This document shows, in pieces, positions 9,139 through 17,682 of a stretch of DNA of 50,243 bases. The DNA comes from CAZWRN01 sp964446685. Its GTDB lineage: Bacteria; Patescibacteriota; Microgenomatia; Daviesbacterales; UBA10151. Location of the stretch: positions 1-50,243 of the forward strand of contig CAYUPO010000010.1 of assembly GCA_964446685.1 (NCBI GenBank), read 5' to 3'. Both the position numbers and the translations under genes were made by a program. A model generated the notes under the pieces. The model made no database searches. It was not told the DNA's origin and was given only the letters and a program-made list of their open reading frames with translations. Every line of letters starts with the position of its first letter. Positions within the stretch are counted from its first letter, which is position 1.

Positions 9139-10876
9139 ATGACTTGTGAGTATACATTCTGACTACCGACTTAGATCCTTTCTGAGCTTGTCTCTCAACA
9201 ATGACTCCATCGATCCCATAAGCCTCATTTCTGCGCCTTGAGACTTCCAAAAAGTTTTTAACTTTTTGGTGATGGCTTCCTTTATCAACATAGGCATAAC
9301 TGATCGATTTACCCTGCTTTTTAGACTCCTGCATAGCATTAAAATTATGGGGATTGGGATTAACTTTGCTAAAAGTTGATAAATCTATAAACTGAGCATC
9401 TTTTAAGTTAACTTGCTCTAACTTCTTCGGAGAAATACCGTCCTGCATAGCTTCAGCTTGTGTTGGATAATATGAAGTTAAGTTATTCTTTTTATCATCA
9501 TATTTAAAAGCCTGCCCTGAAACAGAGACGACGCCTTGTTTTTGATTAATGGGCTCAACTGAAAATCCTTTATCCGTCAGTTTCATCGAAAATGGAGAAG
9601 CAGATGCAGTCGGGTTAAAGCCATTTTTGTAACTTGAGTTTTTAGTCCGGTAATCTACATATGTATCATTTGAATTTGGACTGCCTATAGGTGGACTACT
9701 TTCTCCTCCTGGATTTTCTTTTTTACCTTTTAGCAAGCCACGGGCTTTCTGGCCTGCCAGACTACTAAAACTTCCACCCACAAAACTTCGTTTAAAATCA
9801 CTAAAGCTTCCGGAAATTGGAGCAGAAATTGATCTTGATGCAATACCAGCAGCGATATTACTTGAAGCTGCGACCCAGACATCACCAAAAATTCTGGCAA
9901 CTAGCATATTTACACCTCCCAAGAAAAACAAAAAGCCGGTGTAGAAAAAGAGCATTCCAACACTCGGGCCATTGGCGTTTAAGATGCTATTGAAAATATC
10001 CTGAGCGATGGCAAAACCTAAAACAAAAGCCGGTTGCTGAATTAAAAAAGTAAACCAAGTTTTAAAGAATGTTTGGACAATAGGTTGAGTTCTGTCGACT
10101 AATGCAAAGGGTAAAACAATTGGATAAATTACGCCTAGAAATAATAAAGTTGCAAAGCGGATTACAAATTGAAAGCCGATATATAAAAAGCCACAGAGTA
10201 AAAAGATAAAAGTGAGAGCAAATAAGAATAGTTCGACAATGAATTTTCCAAACGATTCTAAGATTCCATTTTCTAAAGAAATACCAAAAGCCGGAATTCC
10301 GTATTTTTCAGGCATTTCGCCTTGGTTAATTTCTTGCTGAGATTTATCAAAATAGGTTTCTAAAAATCCAGTAAATTTTTGAGTTTCAGAGATTTTATTA
10401 ACGAGTAAGTTATTAAACTGAATACTGTACGACAACAATGGGGGGACAGTTAAGAACAATGCTAATACTATTAGGAATCGGATTGCAAAAGTTTTTAATT
10501 CATAAGTGTTGTCTGTTCCTAATTTAGAGATGGCAATTCCGGCAATAATAATTGCTAAAGCTGGAATAGCTATCTGATTAAAGATGTCTCGATATTTGGA
10601 AACTCCGGGAATTTCAGTATTGTCTTTAAGTAAAATTTTATTAGCTAAAGGATCAGGAGTATAGAAGATAAACCCTCCTAAAAAGGAATCAAAACTTTGG
10701 ATAAAGTTTTTTAGCAAGGTAATTACTGAAGAAGATTCATCTTTGGTTTTAAATTCACTGGATGAGGAGACTGCTTGAACTTGAACAGAAGGCGGACTAC
10801 TTGGTGTTTGAGCATAAACAGGAGAACTGAAAAAGGTTGTTAAGAAAAATAGACATACTAAGATCGCTGTTTTCAT
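9116..10876 (-). CDS. VirB6/TrbL-like polytopic T4SS channel protein
   Basis: The product has 586 residues. It begins with a signal peptide (residues 1-22, ending SSPVYAQ) and continues with about six to seven hydrophobic helices between residues 90 and 340. After that comes a long hydrophilic Ser/Gly/Lys-rich tail. This is the VirB6/TrbL layout: an inner-membrane channel component with a large soluble C-terminus. It sits between the pilin-like gene (29 bases upstream) and the PrgI-like gene. The tail (from about residue 370) is low complexity at first, then becomes globular. Family identity rests on topology and context, since VirB6 proteins share little sequence. Confidence 0.75.
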   Translation of the reverse strand: MKTAILVCLFFLTTFFSSPVYAQTPSSPPSVQVQAVSSSSEFKTKDESSSVITLLKNFIQSFDSFLGGFIFYTPDPLANKILLKDNTEIPGVSKYRDIFNQIAIPALAIIIAGIAISKLGTDNTYELKTFAIRFLIVLALFLTVPPLLSYSIQFNNLLVNKISETQKFTGFLETYFDKSQQEINQGEMPEKYGIPAFGISLENGILESFGKFIVELFLFALTFIFLLCGFLYIGFQFVIRFATLLFLGVIYPIVLPFALVDRTQPIVQTFFKTWFTFLIQQPAFVLGFAIAQDIFNSILNANGPSVGMLFFYTGFLFFLGGVNMLVARIFGDVWVAASSNIAAGIASRSISAPISGSFSDFKRSFVGGSFSSLAGQKARGLLKGKKENPGGESSPPIGSPNSNDTYVDYRTKNSSYKNGFNPTASASPFSMKLTDKGFSVEPINQKQGVVSVSGQAFKYDDKKNNLTSYYPTQAEAMQDGISPKKLEQVNLKDAQFIDLSTFSKVNPNPHNFNAMQESKKQGKSISYAYVDKGSHHQKVKNFLEVSRRRNEAYGIDGVIVERQAQKGSKSVVRMYTHKSYEKHKDI

Positions 10877-10905
10877 AAAGGGCGGCAGGAGAGTTTTGTG
10901 ATCCT

Positions 10906-11223
10906 TTAGTTTGTACCGCCCAAGAACTGCTTCAGTATGCTTGCGATGCTTACAGCACCGAATACTAAAAGACCACCAACTAAAACATTAAAGATCCAAC
11001 CTCTAAGCTTGGATTTTCTTTCTGTATCATCACCGCTGGCAATTAAAGCGATACCTAAAATTGCGATTGATAAAGCCATTACTGGCAAAGAAAAATATTG
11101 CAGTGTCTTAACAATGCCCCAAAGAAGCTGATCTAAATTTTCAAATTGTATTGGTTGTGCAGAATTATATCCCGGAACGTTATTGCCCATATGATGTTTA
11201 ATTAAAAACTCAAAAAATATCAT
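10906..11223 (-). CDS. VirB2/TrbC-like pilin
   Basis: The product has 105 residues with two hydrophobic helices (about 40-62 and 77-100) separated by a short charged loop containing SGDDTERKSKLRGW. This is the typical VirB2/TrbC pilin hairpin, ending in a short polar tail. ATG 11223 gives 105 residues, and an internal ATG at 11190 (MGNNVPGYNS) gives 94. No clear Shine-Dalgarno sequence favours either. It is the first gene of the T4SS operon, with its own promoter 39 bases upstream. In CPR genomes small two-helix proteins of this kind regularly precede VirB6 and VirB4. Confidence 0.75.
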   Translation of the reverse strand: MIFFEFLIKHHMGNNVPGYNSAQPIQFENLDQLLWGIVKTLQYFSLPVMALSIAILGIALIASGDDTERKSKLRGWIFNVLVGGLLVFGAVSIASILKQFLGGTN

Positions 11224-11261
11224 GAGGCAGTAAGATATGTTTATAGCGTTTTATTAAGGGG

Positions 11262-11290
11262 TTTATACCAAAATGGATTTAGTATTGCAA
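11262..11290 (-). promoter_or_regulatory. Promoter of the T4SS operon
   Basis: On the minus strand TTGCAA (11285-11290) and TATAAA (11262-11267) are separated by exactly 17 bases. It lies in the 93-base gap between the Dsb operon and the pilin gene, so the secretion genes can be transcribed independently of the repressor-controlled promoter upstream. Confidence 0.65.
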
Positions 11291-11316
11291 GAGTTGAGTT
11301 ATAAGTCTTTTTGAAG

Positions 11317-11835
11317 TTATTTAAAAGCAGGTCTCACCTCACAGCTTATTTTATTGTTAGTCTTTAATAAGAAATAGAGTGATGCACTTAAGAGTATTAA
11401 TGATAAAACTGATATTTCGTCGCCATTAAAAGGTAAGAAAGTAAGGCTTCCGGTAATCCCCAGAAGTGACAATACTGGTAAACCACATGACGCACACCCA
11501 CTACCAACAATTCCTAAAAGTGAACTTCCACCCACAACTAAATGTAACTTTCCGGCTGATTTTAAGGTATTGAGTCTTCTAATCATCAGTGTCATATTTG
11601 CGCCAGTTAGCAATGCAGTTGTCATCAGGATAAGAAGGCTGATCCCAGTCATGGCAGTCCACATTCCTCCGAGCAAGGCAATCAGTAAATTTATCTTATA
11701 ACTGAATGTATGGTCACCAAATAAAGTATCTTGCACTAGTCCCAGATTCATTAAATAAAGAACTAAAACAAGATATATAGTCGCCAGGAGCAGGGTAGGA
11801 ATTATGAAGAATCTAAAGTTGTAATTTTCGGGCAT
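11317..11835 (-). CDS. Four-helix membrane protein with intramembrane Cys motif
   Basis: The product has 172 residues and four predicted transmembrane helices. The third begins with GSGCASCGLPVLSLLG, a CxxC pair at the membrane surface. It follows the DsbA gene by 2 bases and ends the operon, before the separate T4SS promoter. A membrane CxxC protein beside thioredoxin-fold oxidases suggests a redox partner (functionally like DsbB/VKOR or CcdA) or a metal-thiol transporter, but the sequence does not match these families by eye. The last residues contain another Cys. Function is inferred from context only. Confidence 0.65.
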   Translation of the reverse strand: MPENYNFRFFIIPTLLLATIYLVLVLYLMNLGLVQDTLFGDHTFSYKINLLIALLGGMWTAMTGISLLILMTTALLTGANMTLMIRRLNTLKSAGKLHLVVGGSSLLGIVGSGCASCGLPVLSLLGITGSLTFLPFNGDEISVLSLILLSASLYFLLKTNNKISCEVRPAFK

Positions 11836-11837
11836 GA

Positions 11838-12623
11838 TTATTTAGATAACTTTTCATCAATAATTGTCTTAAAAGCGGCATATGGTTGAGCACCAACTAT
11901 CAATTGTCCTTCGATCTCTCCATTATCAGTTGAATTTCCAACTACAAAGCTTGGTGTGCCAGATGCCCCTATTTTACCTGCATCTGCCATATCCTTGGCT
12001 ACCTCATCTTTATACTTTTGTGATTCATAACAGCTTTTAAAGTTAGATATATTTAGTCCAAGACCTTCCGCAATGGCATTTACTTTGGCGTCATCTAAAC
12101 CAGTTCCATTAGAAGTAGTTTTTTTAAACATTTCATCATGGAATTTATAGTATGTCGAATCATCGCCTTGTTCTCGGGCGCAATTTGCGGCAACTGCTTC
12201 TTTGGTAGCCATTGGTTCATGAAATGAGAGAGGTAAGTCTCTGAAAACTAATTTCACTTTTCCGGTATCTATATAATCTTTTTTTAAATCAACATAGGTT
12301 TGGTCAAAATGTCTTTTGCAAAATGGGCACTCATAATCAGAAAATTCTACTAATGTAACAGGAGCGTTTTTATCTCCTAATACCGGATCATCATCTACAG
12401 ATACTTTGACTGGGCCACTGGGAGTTTCAGGAGCCACTGGGGCAGTAGTAGGATTTTCAGGTAAAGCAGTTGTTGGACTAGTACCTGATTTAGCTGAAGC
12501 GAGACCTTTAATCTGAATTACTCCGCCATTTACCAAAATAGAAAGGGAAATTATAACGGCACCAATTATTGTGGCTATTGGTGTTGTCAAAAATGGAGTT
12601 GATTCAGCTTTTTCTTTATTCAT
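11838..12623 (-). CDS. DsbA-family thiol-disulfide oxidoreductase, membrane anchored
   Basis: The product has 261 residues. An N-terminal transmembrane anchor (about 15-36) is followed by a Pro/Thr-rich linker (45-75) and a DsbA/thioredoxin-like domain. The active site is C99-P-F-C102 in FSDYECPFCKRHF, and the cis-proline loop is GASGTPSFVV, so it is a complete Thioredoxin_4 (PF13462) type protein. It should introduce or repair disulfides in exported proteins outside the membrane. It lies 3 bases after a paralogue that has lost the CxxC, in the DUF3105-SurA-Dsb operon under a TACTAC operator. Copper oxidises thiols, so a metal-induced oxidoreductase fits the island. Confidence 0.9.
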   Translation of the reverse strand: MNKEKAESTPFLTTPIATIIGAVIISLSILVNGGVIQIKGLASAKSGTSPTTALPENPTTAPVAPETPSGPVKVSVDDDPVLGDKNAPVTLVEFSDYECPFCKRHFDQTYVDLKKDYIDTGKVKLVFRDLPLSFHEPMATKEAVAANCAREQGDDSTYYKFHDEMFKKTTSNGTGLDDAKVNAIAEGLGLNISNFKSCYESQKYKDEVAKDMADAGKIGASGTPSFVVGNSTDNGEIEGQLIVGAQPYAAFKTIIDEKLSK

Positions 12624-12626
12624 AAG

Positions 12627-13289
12627 TTATTTAGCTAACTCGGCATCTAAGATTTTCTTTAAATCTTCATATCTAAACACCCCAGTATACTTAGCTCCGT
12701 TTACATAAACTGTTGGCAAGTTATTAGCTCCTAAATCAATTGCCGAATTTCTTTCGGATGTTAATTTATCCTGATAGTCATTACTTAAAAGGGACTTTTT
12801 AAACTTATCTTCATCAAGCCCAATACTTTTAGCATATCTAACAAAATTATCTGTCTGGGGATCTTCACTTTCGCTCCATTCAGCTTGATTATCAAAGAGA
12901 GCGTCGTGCATTTCCCAATATTTGCCTTGTTCACCTGCCGCCTCAGCAGCTTTGGCAGCGGGTATAGAGTTACGGTGGGTTGGGAATTGTCGAATGACAT
13001 AATTTACTTGGTCTGGGTATTCTTTAAGCATTTGTTTAAATGCCGGATATACAATTTGCGATGCCTCACTTTCATAATCAAGAAAATGAATTACAGTTAT
13101 CTTAGCTGAACCGGATGTAATTTTATGGCTATCGTTAAGGATAAATTTACTTTCATCAAAACCTGCTGGTGTTGTTGATGCTCCTAGAGTTTTTGGCAAA
13201 CTTGTTCTAGTGGCACTAATGCCCACAATAATTAAGATAATTAAAAGTCCTAAACAAATTAAGATTTTGGTCATATTATTTAATTTCAT
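12627..13289 (-). CDS. DsbA-like protein with a lost active site
   Basis: The product has 220 residues with an N-terminal transmembrane helix (about 8-25). The DsbA fold is recognisable: the strand HFLDYESEAS corresponds to EFSDYECPFC in the neighbouring gene, and the cis-Pro loop NLPTVYVNG and the helical insertion are kept. Both cysteines of CxxC are replaced (S74 and S77, assuming the long start). It cannot do dithiol exchange and may act as a chaperone or as a partner of the active paralogue. ATG 13289 overlaps the SurA-like gene by 14 bases; an internal ATG at 13274 leaves a 1-base gap, like the other junctions in this operon, and could be the true start. Confidence 0.85.
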   Translation of the reverse strand: MKLNNMTKILICLGLLIILIIVGISATRTSLPKTLGASTTPAGFDESKFILNDSHKITSGSAKITVIHFLDYESEASQIVYPAFKQMLKEYPDQVNYVIRQFPTHRNSIPAAKAAEAAGEQGKYWEMHDALFDNQAEWSESEDPQTDNFVRYAKSIGLDEDKFKKSLLSNDYQDKLTSERNSAIDLGANNLPTVYVNGAKYTGVFRYEDLKKILDAELAK

Positions 13290-13992
13290 TCGTACTCAAC
13301 CTTTTTACTCTTGAACTCTTTAGCGCATCTCTGAGCCAGTCTTCAAATGTTTTATTTACTTTTTCTTTTTTAAGAGAATCTCTAATTTGCTGATTTAGCT
13401 TAGCACTTTCAGAAGCAGTCATCCCCTCAGTAGGAGGCATTTGATCCTTATTTTTTTCGATATAATCCTTAACTTCCTGATCAGTTAAAGCCATGTCTGC
13501 CCCAAATGTTCTGTCAATCATCAACTGATACTTAATTTGATTCCTAATTTGGGAGAGAGTTACATTTTGTGCCTCCATAGCCTGCTTTAATTTCTCAGCT
13601 CCTCCCTGAGAGTCTTCAATTTTTTTTATTTCTCCGTCAATCTCACTTTCAGAAACCTCAACACCTTTTGCTTTAGCTTCTTTTAGGATAAGGCTTTCAC
13701 TTATCAATTGTTCAGTGAAGTCTTTACCATATTTTTCTTCAAGTTGTTTGTAGAGTGAGTATCGAGTGATAGGGGTGTTGTCCACCCAAGCAAGAACTAA
13801 ATGTTTATATCCAAAGTAACTTATAAATCCTAATAAAGTGATACAAACCAAAATAACAATCAGAAGCTTTTTCGGGAAACTTTTAGTAGCTATTGTTTTT
13901 TTGCTGGGTGATGTTGGACTTATTTTAGTTTGTTCTCTTCCATCTCTAACAGTTGCTTTAATTTTTGATTGTATAGGTTCCAATTTTTTCAT
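13276..13992 (-). CDS. SurA_N/PrsA-like chaperone, membrane anchored, no PPIase domain
   Basis: I start at ATG 13992, one base after the DUF3105 stop; the frame is open to 14025. The basic cytoplasmic N-terminus (about 40 residues) is followed by one transmembrane helix and then a SurA N-terminal domain. That domain is recognisable by VDNTPITRYSLYKQLEEKYG, LISESLILKEAKAKGVEVSE, and the helix pair with the LMIDRTFGADMALTDQEV pattern. The parvulin PPIase domain found in full SurA/PrsA is absent. The protein probably binds unfolded exported proteins outside the membrane. It is co-transcribed with the DsbA-like genes, which supports an envelope protein-folding role. Confidence 0.8.
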   Translation of the reverse strand: MKKLEPIQSKIKATVRDGREQTKISPTSPSKKTIATKSFPKKLLIVILVCITLLGFISYFGYKHLVLAWVDNTPITRYSLYKQLEEKYGKDFTEQLISESLILKEAKAKGVEVSESEIDGEIKKIEDSQGGAEKLKQAMEAQNVTLSQIRNQIKYQLMIDRTFGADMALTDQEVKDYIEKNKDQMPPTEGMTASESAKLNQQIRDSLKKEKVNKTFEDWLRDALKSSRVKRLSTNEIK

Positions 13993-13993
13993 A

Positions 13994-14560
13994 TTATTCC
14001 ATTGTTTTTTCTGGCCCTTGATCAAAGTAGGCGTCTACAAACCTTTCAATTTTGGGTTTATCGAACTCGTTGAATGAATCCATTCTTGTCCAGGCTGTAA
14101 CCGCAAAGTTTGTATCCATACTTTCGCGGGGTACAACAATTAACTTTCTTTGCCCTTTGGCTTCATAGATAGTTTTTAACTGGTCATAGCGTTGTTTGCA
14201 GTCGTCGCTGCCTGACTGAGCTGAGGCTGTAGATTCGGTCGGTGAATTAAAAATACTTGCTCCAACCCCAGGGCATTTATAAGTCATAATAATATATCCA
14301 TGTTCTAGTGAATGCAAAAGATTACGATCATCTTTTATAGTGTCGAAGGCGCCAGCTTTAGTCCATTCAGGATAGTGATTACCAGAGGTTGGGGGATTTG
14401 AATTGTATTCGACAGTTTCACCTATTTGCATATGAGTTCTACCAAGATCTTCAAACTTTTGACCATAAGTGGGAAGCGGTTTACTTTGAAAATAAACAAA
14501 AACACCTAGACCTCCAAGTGTTAAAACAGCCAGACTTCCAAAAATCAATTTCTCCTTCAT
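13994..14560 (-). CDS. DUF3105 family membrane-anchored protein
   Basis: The product has 188 residues, with an N-terminal transmembrane helix (about 5-24) and then the DUF3105 core. The core is recognised by YNSNPPTSGNHYPEWTKAG and LLHSLEHGYIIMTYKCP, with conserved His and Cys residues that could bind metal. The function of DUF3105 is unknown. It is the first gene of the DUF3105-SurA-DsbA-DsbA-membrane protein operon. A TACTAC-N5-GTAGTA operator begins one base upstream of its ATG and covers the -10 box, so this operon should be repressed by the BlaI/CopY protein encoded nearby. Confidence 0.85.
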   Translation of the reverse strand: MKEKLIFGSLAVLTLGGLGVFVYFQSKPLPTYGQKFEDLGRTHMQIGETVEYNSNPPTSGNHYPEWTKAGAFDTIKDDRNLLHSLEHGYIIMTYKCPGVGASIFNSPTESTASAQSGSDDCKQRYDQLKTIYEAKGQRKLIVVPRESMDTNFAVTAWTRMDSFNEFDKPKIERFVDAYFDQGPEKTME

Positions 14561-14561
14561 C

Positions 14562-14598
14562 TACTACTTAATGTAGTAGAAAGTGATTACTTTGTCAA
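14562..14598 (-). promoter_or_regulatory. Promoter and BlaI-type operator 1 (DUF3105-Dsb operon)
   Basis: On the minus strand TTGACA (14593-14598) and TACATT (14570-14575) are 17 bases apart. The perfect palindrome TACTAC-TTAAT-GTAGTA (14562-14578) covers the -10 box and the start region, the classic position for a repressor. The ATG at 14560 follows within 10 bases of the -10 box. Confidence 0.8.
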
Positions 14599-14602
14599 TG
14601 AA

Positions 14603-15595
14603 CTAGGGATTGGATGAGTAATTTATGCTTGAAGTTTGGCTTGAACTCGAAAATAGATCGTGAGTTACAATTTCTTCACTAGCTGAAGTTGCGCACTGGT
14701 TTCCATAAGGACTCATCACGTACTCATGGCTAGTCTCATTTCCAATTGAATAAACGGGTGTAGTAAGAATAGCTAGAGTCGTTCCAACTATAATCAGTGA
14801 AATAAAAATGCGATGATATGAAACTTTTAAGTCAGCAGGAGATCCTTTAAGGGATAATACCCGGGCTTCGATATTAGTTAGTTGAGTGAATGCTGCAACC
14901 GGAATGAAGTTTGGTGTAAAAGGAATAAGTATTTTGCTTAAAGCATTTTTCAGATGAATACTTCCACCTAAAGATTTAATAGCAGCCTTATCAGCTTCTA
15001 TCTCCTTTGTAAGAGCAAAAAAATTGTGTAGATCTTTAAGCACCGGAATAAAGAAAAACATAGTGGTGATGACCTGTCCTAACAAAATCTTTAATGGGTC
15101 TCTATTATTCAAATGACTTCTCTCATGAGCAAGTACCGCTTTTAGCTCTTGGTTATTAAGCGAGCGGACTAATTGCAAACTAATGCAGATTCTAGGTGAA
15201 ATTATGCCGTAGCAAAAAGAGGAGATCTGTTTATTGCTAACAAGATCGATTTTCCCAGATATTTTTAGTTGATCCGCGAGTGTCTTAATTTTTTTCGTAA
15301 GGGGCCGGTTATTTTTTAATATTTTTATAAGATATAACTTAGTTCTTAAAAGCTGGATACTAAATATACCGATGCCGCTTAAAACTATTAATAAAATTGC
15401 TCCACTAAACAAAACTGGGGTGGAGTCGGGTAAGGCTATAGACACCGAATTGATGGCTTCACGGCAATAATACACAGTGTGATGAAAAGTTAAGGGAATG
15501 ATTTTTATAAATAAACTGGTAAGTAGAACAAAAAATGTAAAGAATATAAATAATGACAGATAAAAAAACCGATTAGATTTTTGCATCTGGATCAT
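14603..15595 (-). CDS. M56-family membrane metallopeptidase (BlaR1/MecR1-like sensor protease)
   Basis: The product has 330 residues and about four transmembrane helices. The zinc site is intact: AHERSHL gives HExxH, and the third ligand Glu is in KEIEADKAAI. BlaR1-type proteases cut the paired BlaI repressor when a signal is sensed. Here the large penicillin-binding sensor domain is missing. The extracellular C-terminal tail is only about 55 residues, with His, Met and Cys (HEYVMSPYGNQC) that might bind metal. ATG 15595 overlaps the blaI stop by 23 bases and is preceded by GGGAG, which supports this start over the internal ATG at 15586. Together with the repressor it forms an M56/BlaI two-gene module. 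Confidence 0.85.
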   Translation of the reverse strand: MIQMQKSNRFFYLSLFIFFTFFVLLTSLFIKIIPLTFHHTVYYCREAINSVSIALPDSTPVLFSGAILLIVLSGIGIFSIQLLRTKLYLIKILKNNRPLTKKIKTLADQLKISGKIDLVSNKQISSFCYGIISPRICISLQLVRSLNNQELKAVLAHERSHLNNRDPLKILLGQVITTMFFFIPVLKDLHNFFALTKEIEADKAAIKSLGGSIHLKNALSKILIPFTPNFIPVAAFTQLTNIEARVLSLKGSPADLKVSYHRIFISLIIVGTTLAILTTPVYSIGNETSHEYVMSPYGNQCATSASEEIVTHDLFSSSSQTSSINYSSNP

Positions 15596-15953
15596 CCGCT
15601 CCCTTTAACATTTTTAGTAATTTACCTCTTCTTTCTTTAGGAATTTTATCTACCTCATCAACAAAATGAGCAATGGCTGTTTCTCCAAAGCTAGAGATAA
15701 AGCTTCGGATAATTTGTCTGGAAGTTCGGGTTAAGAATTTATCTTTAGAATAAGTGGCTTTATATACATATGCCTTGCCTTCATTTAATCGTTTCAGGAT
15801 TTTCTTTTCGACTAAACGGTTCATGACTGTCATAGCAGTCGTATAAGCAATCTTGCGCTTCTTTTTCAGGAGTTCAAAAACAACCCTCACTGTCAGTGGT
15901 TTTGTAGCATTCCACATAATATCCATGATTTCTTTTTCAAGTTCACCTAACAT
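15573..15953 (-). CDS. BlaI/MecI/CopY-family transcriptional repressor
   Basis: The product has 126 residues. The winged helix covers residues 1-70 (LGELEKEIMDIMW, then KKIAYTTAMTVMNRLVEKK-like recognition helix and the wing GKAYVYKATYSKDKF), followed by a dimerisation helix, exactly the BlaI/CopY layout (family length about 120-140). CopY proteins usually end in a CxC metal motif, which is absent here. Signal input is therefore more likely through the linked M56 protease. The operator TACTAC-N5-GTAGTA lies 14 bases upstream of its ATG, suggesting autoregulation, and five more copies precede other genes in the island. Confidence 0.9.
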   Translation of the reverse strand: MLGELEKEIMDIMWNATKPLTVRVVFELLKKKRKIAYTTAMTVMNRLVEKKILKRLNEGKAYVYKATYSKDKFLTRTSRQIIRSFISSFGETAIAHFVDEVDKIPKERRGKLLKMLKGADDPDAKI

Positions 15954-15966
15954 ATAGTTTACATTT

Positions 15967-15983
15967 TACTACTTAGTGTAGTA
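15967..15983. promoter_or_regulatory. BlaI-type operator 2 (blaI / surface cluster divergent promoters)
   Basis: A perfect TACTAC-TTAGT-GTAGTA lies in the 78-base gap between blaI (minus) and the 16032 gene (plus). A TAAAAT between the operator and the blaI ATG may be the -10 box on the minus strand. TACAAT at 16018-16023 is a likely -10 box for the plus-strand gene. Confidence 0.75.
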
Positions 15984-16031
15984 CTTTAACATCTGTTCTC
16001 TATACTCCTCAATTTTATACAATAAATCAAT

Positions 16032-17672
16032 ATGCGTAACAAGCAGATCAGTAAGAATATACTCCCAAATGAGCCCACTTTATCTGAGAAGGAAGGTTTT
16101 CTAAGTAAATTAGTTCATAACATTAGGTTTTATGTTCTACTATTTAGCGGTTTATTTTCAGGAGGTGTATACATTTGGGCATTACTGACTTTTCCAGACA
16201 GGCCAAATATTCAAATAATCCGTTTAACACAGATTTACTCATTAACCTCTGTAACTTACTTATATCTGGCGTTACTTGCAGGCCCTTTGACTTATACCTT
16301 TAGGTTTCTCCCTTTTAGACAACATTACTTAAAAGCTCGGAGAGCTTTGGGTGTATCGGCCTTCTATTTTGGATTACTACATGGATCAATTGCTTTTTTT
16401 GGGCAGTTAGGAGGATTCGCAGGACTAGCATATCTTAGTAGTAATTATCTCATAGCAATAAGTCTGTCTTTTACTGCCTTAGTTATCTTGTCTGCGATGG
16501 CTATAACTTCATTTGATTTTGTCATTGCGAAGATGAAATTTAAACGATGGAAAATGCTCCATCGTTTCGTTTATTTAGGATCTGTTTTTATTTTAATACA
16601 CGCTTTAATGTTAGGAACACATTTCAGGGATTTATCAGCAACAATTCCTCAAATTATGTTTATTTCTGTGTTCTTTCTGTTGATTCTAGAAGGGCTTAGG
16701 TTTGATTATTTTATTCAAAGTAAGTTTCCCACGCTGCCAAAATTTGGACTGACCTATGTTTTAATAAGTGTCTTTTTTGGAGCTGCGCTTTATTATATTT
16801 TCATTCCTCCAGGAGCAATTCCTGATTTTGGTATTCACTCTGCTCATATTCAATTGGCTAAAGATATTCAAACTGGGACGGTGTCAAACTTACCTGGGAA
16901 CACACCTAAGATTCCGGGATTAGATGGTGATCGGACTAAAAGATATAGCGTTGATTTAAAATGGCCGGATAAAATTTTACCAAATCAGGAAACGGAATTT
17001 AATTTCAATGTCTATGATGCAAGTAGTGGGAATAAGGTCTTTTTGTTCAAAAAGATTTATGGAAAAGTTGTCCATATGATAATTGTGGATAGTGAACTTA
17101 AATATTTCACTCATATTCACCCCGAGCAAACAGCAAATGGCTTTACAATTAAAACTCAGCTGCCTAAAGAAGGCAGGTATCACATTTATCTTGATTTCCA
17201 ACCATTTGGAGCAATTGAACAGCAAATAGCTCATACTGTTTTTGTTGGCGATGTTGAAAAACCTGCTTTATCTACCGCAACACCAGATACTAATCTGACC
17301 AAAACCTTTGGAGATTATGAAGTCACTTTGAAATATCCTACACCGCTAAAATCAGCTGAGATATCAATCGGTCAGCAGGTATTTACTTATACACTTAAGG
17401 ATGCCAGAACTAAACAAGGAATTACTAATTTAAAACCGTATTTGGAAGCTTTTGGGCATTTAGTGATGATTAATCAGCAAACTTTTGACTATGTTCATGT
17501 TCATCCAAGGGATCTAACAGTTCCACCACCAGACTCAAATGGAGGGCCGACTGTCGAATTTATGCCAATTGGAATTTATGGAGCGATCAAGCCAGGTATT
17601 TACCGAGTTTTTGGTCAGTTTAACCCCGATAATAAATTATTCACCAGTGACTTTACGGTAGAAATAAAATAA
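16032..17672 (+). CDS. Ferric-reductase-like transmembrane protein with two extracellular HxHP domains
   Basis: The product has 546 residues. About seven transmembrane helices (30-260) form a ferric-reductase/YedZ-like haem domain; candidate haem ligands are H117, H177, H190 and H197. The extracellular C-terminal half contains two similar Ig-like domains, each with a His then HxHP: HMIIVDSELKYFTHIHPE (348-365) and FGHLVMINQQTFDYVHVHP (475-492). There is no FAD/NAD domain, so electrons would come from another membrane protein. The HxHP motifs look like metal sites. It is the first gene of the plus-strand surface cluster, just after operator 2. A copper or iron reductase role is inferred; the haem domain assignment is fairly safe. 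Confidence 0.7.
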   Translation: MRNKQISKNILPNEPTLSEKEGFLSKLVHNIRFYVLLFSGLFSGGVYIWALLTFPDRPNIQIIRLTQIYSLTSVTYLYLALLAGPLTYTFRFLPFRQHYLKARRALGVSAFYFGLLHGSIAFFGQLGGFAGLAYLSSNYLIAISLSFTALVILSAMAITSFDFVIAKMKFKRWKMLHRFVYLGSVFILIHALMLGTHFRDLSATIPQIMFISVFFLLILEGLRFDYFIQSKFPTLPKFGLTYVLISVFFGAALYYIFIPPGAIPDFGIHSAHIQLAKDIQTGTVSNLPGNTPKIPGLDGDRTKRYSVDLKWPDKILPNQETEFNFNVYDASSGNKVFLFKKIYGKVVHMIIVDSELKYFTHIHPEQTANGFTIKTQLPKEGRYHIYLDFQPFGAIEQQIAHTVFVGDVEKPALSTATPDTNLTKTFGDYEVTLKYPTPLKSAEISIGQQVFTYTLKDARTKQGITNLKPYLEAFGHLVMINQQTFDYVHVHPRDLTVPPPDSNGGPTVEFMPIGIYGAIKPGIYRVFGQFNPDNKLFTSDFTVEIK

Positions 17673-17682
17673 CATAAAAATA

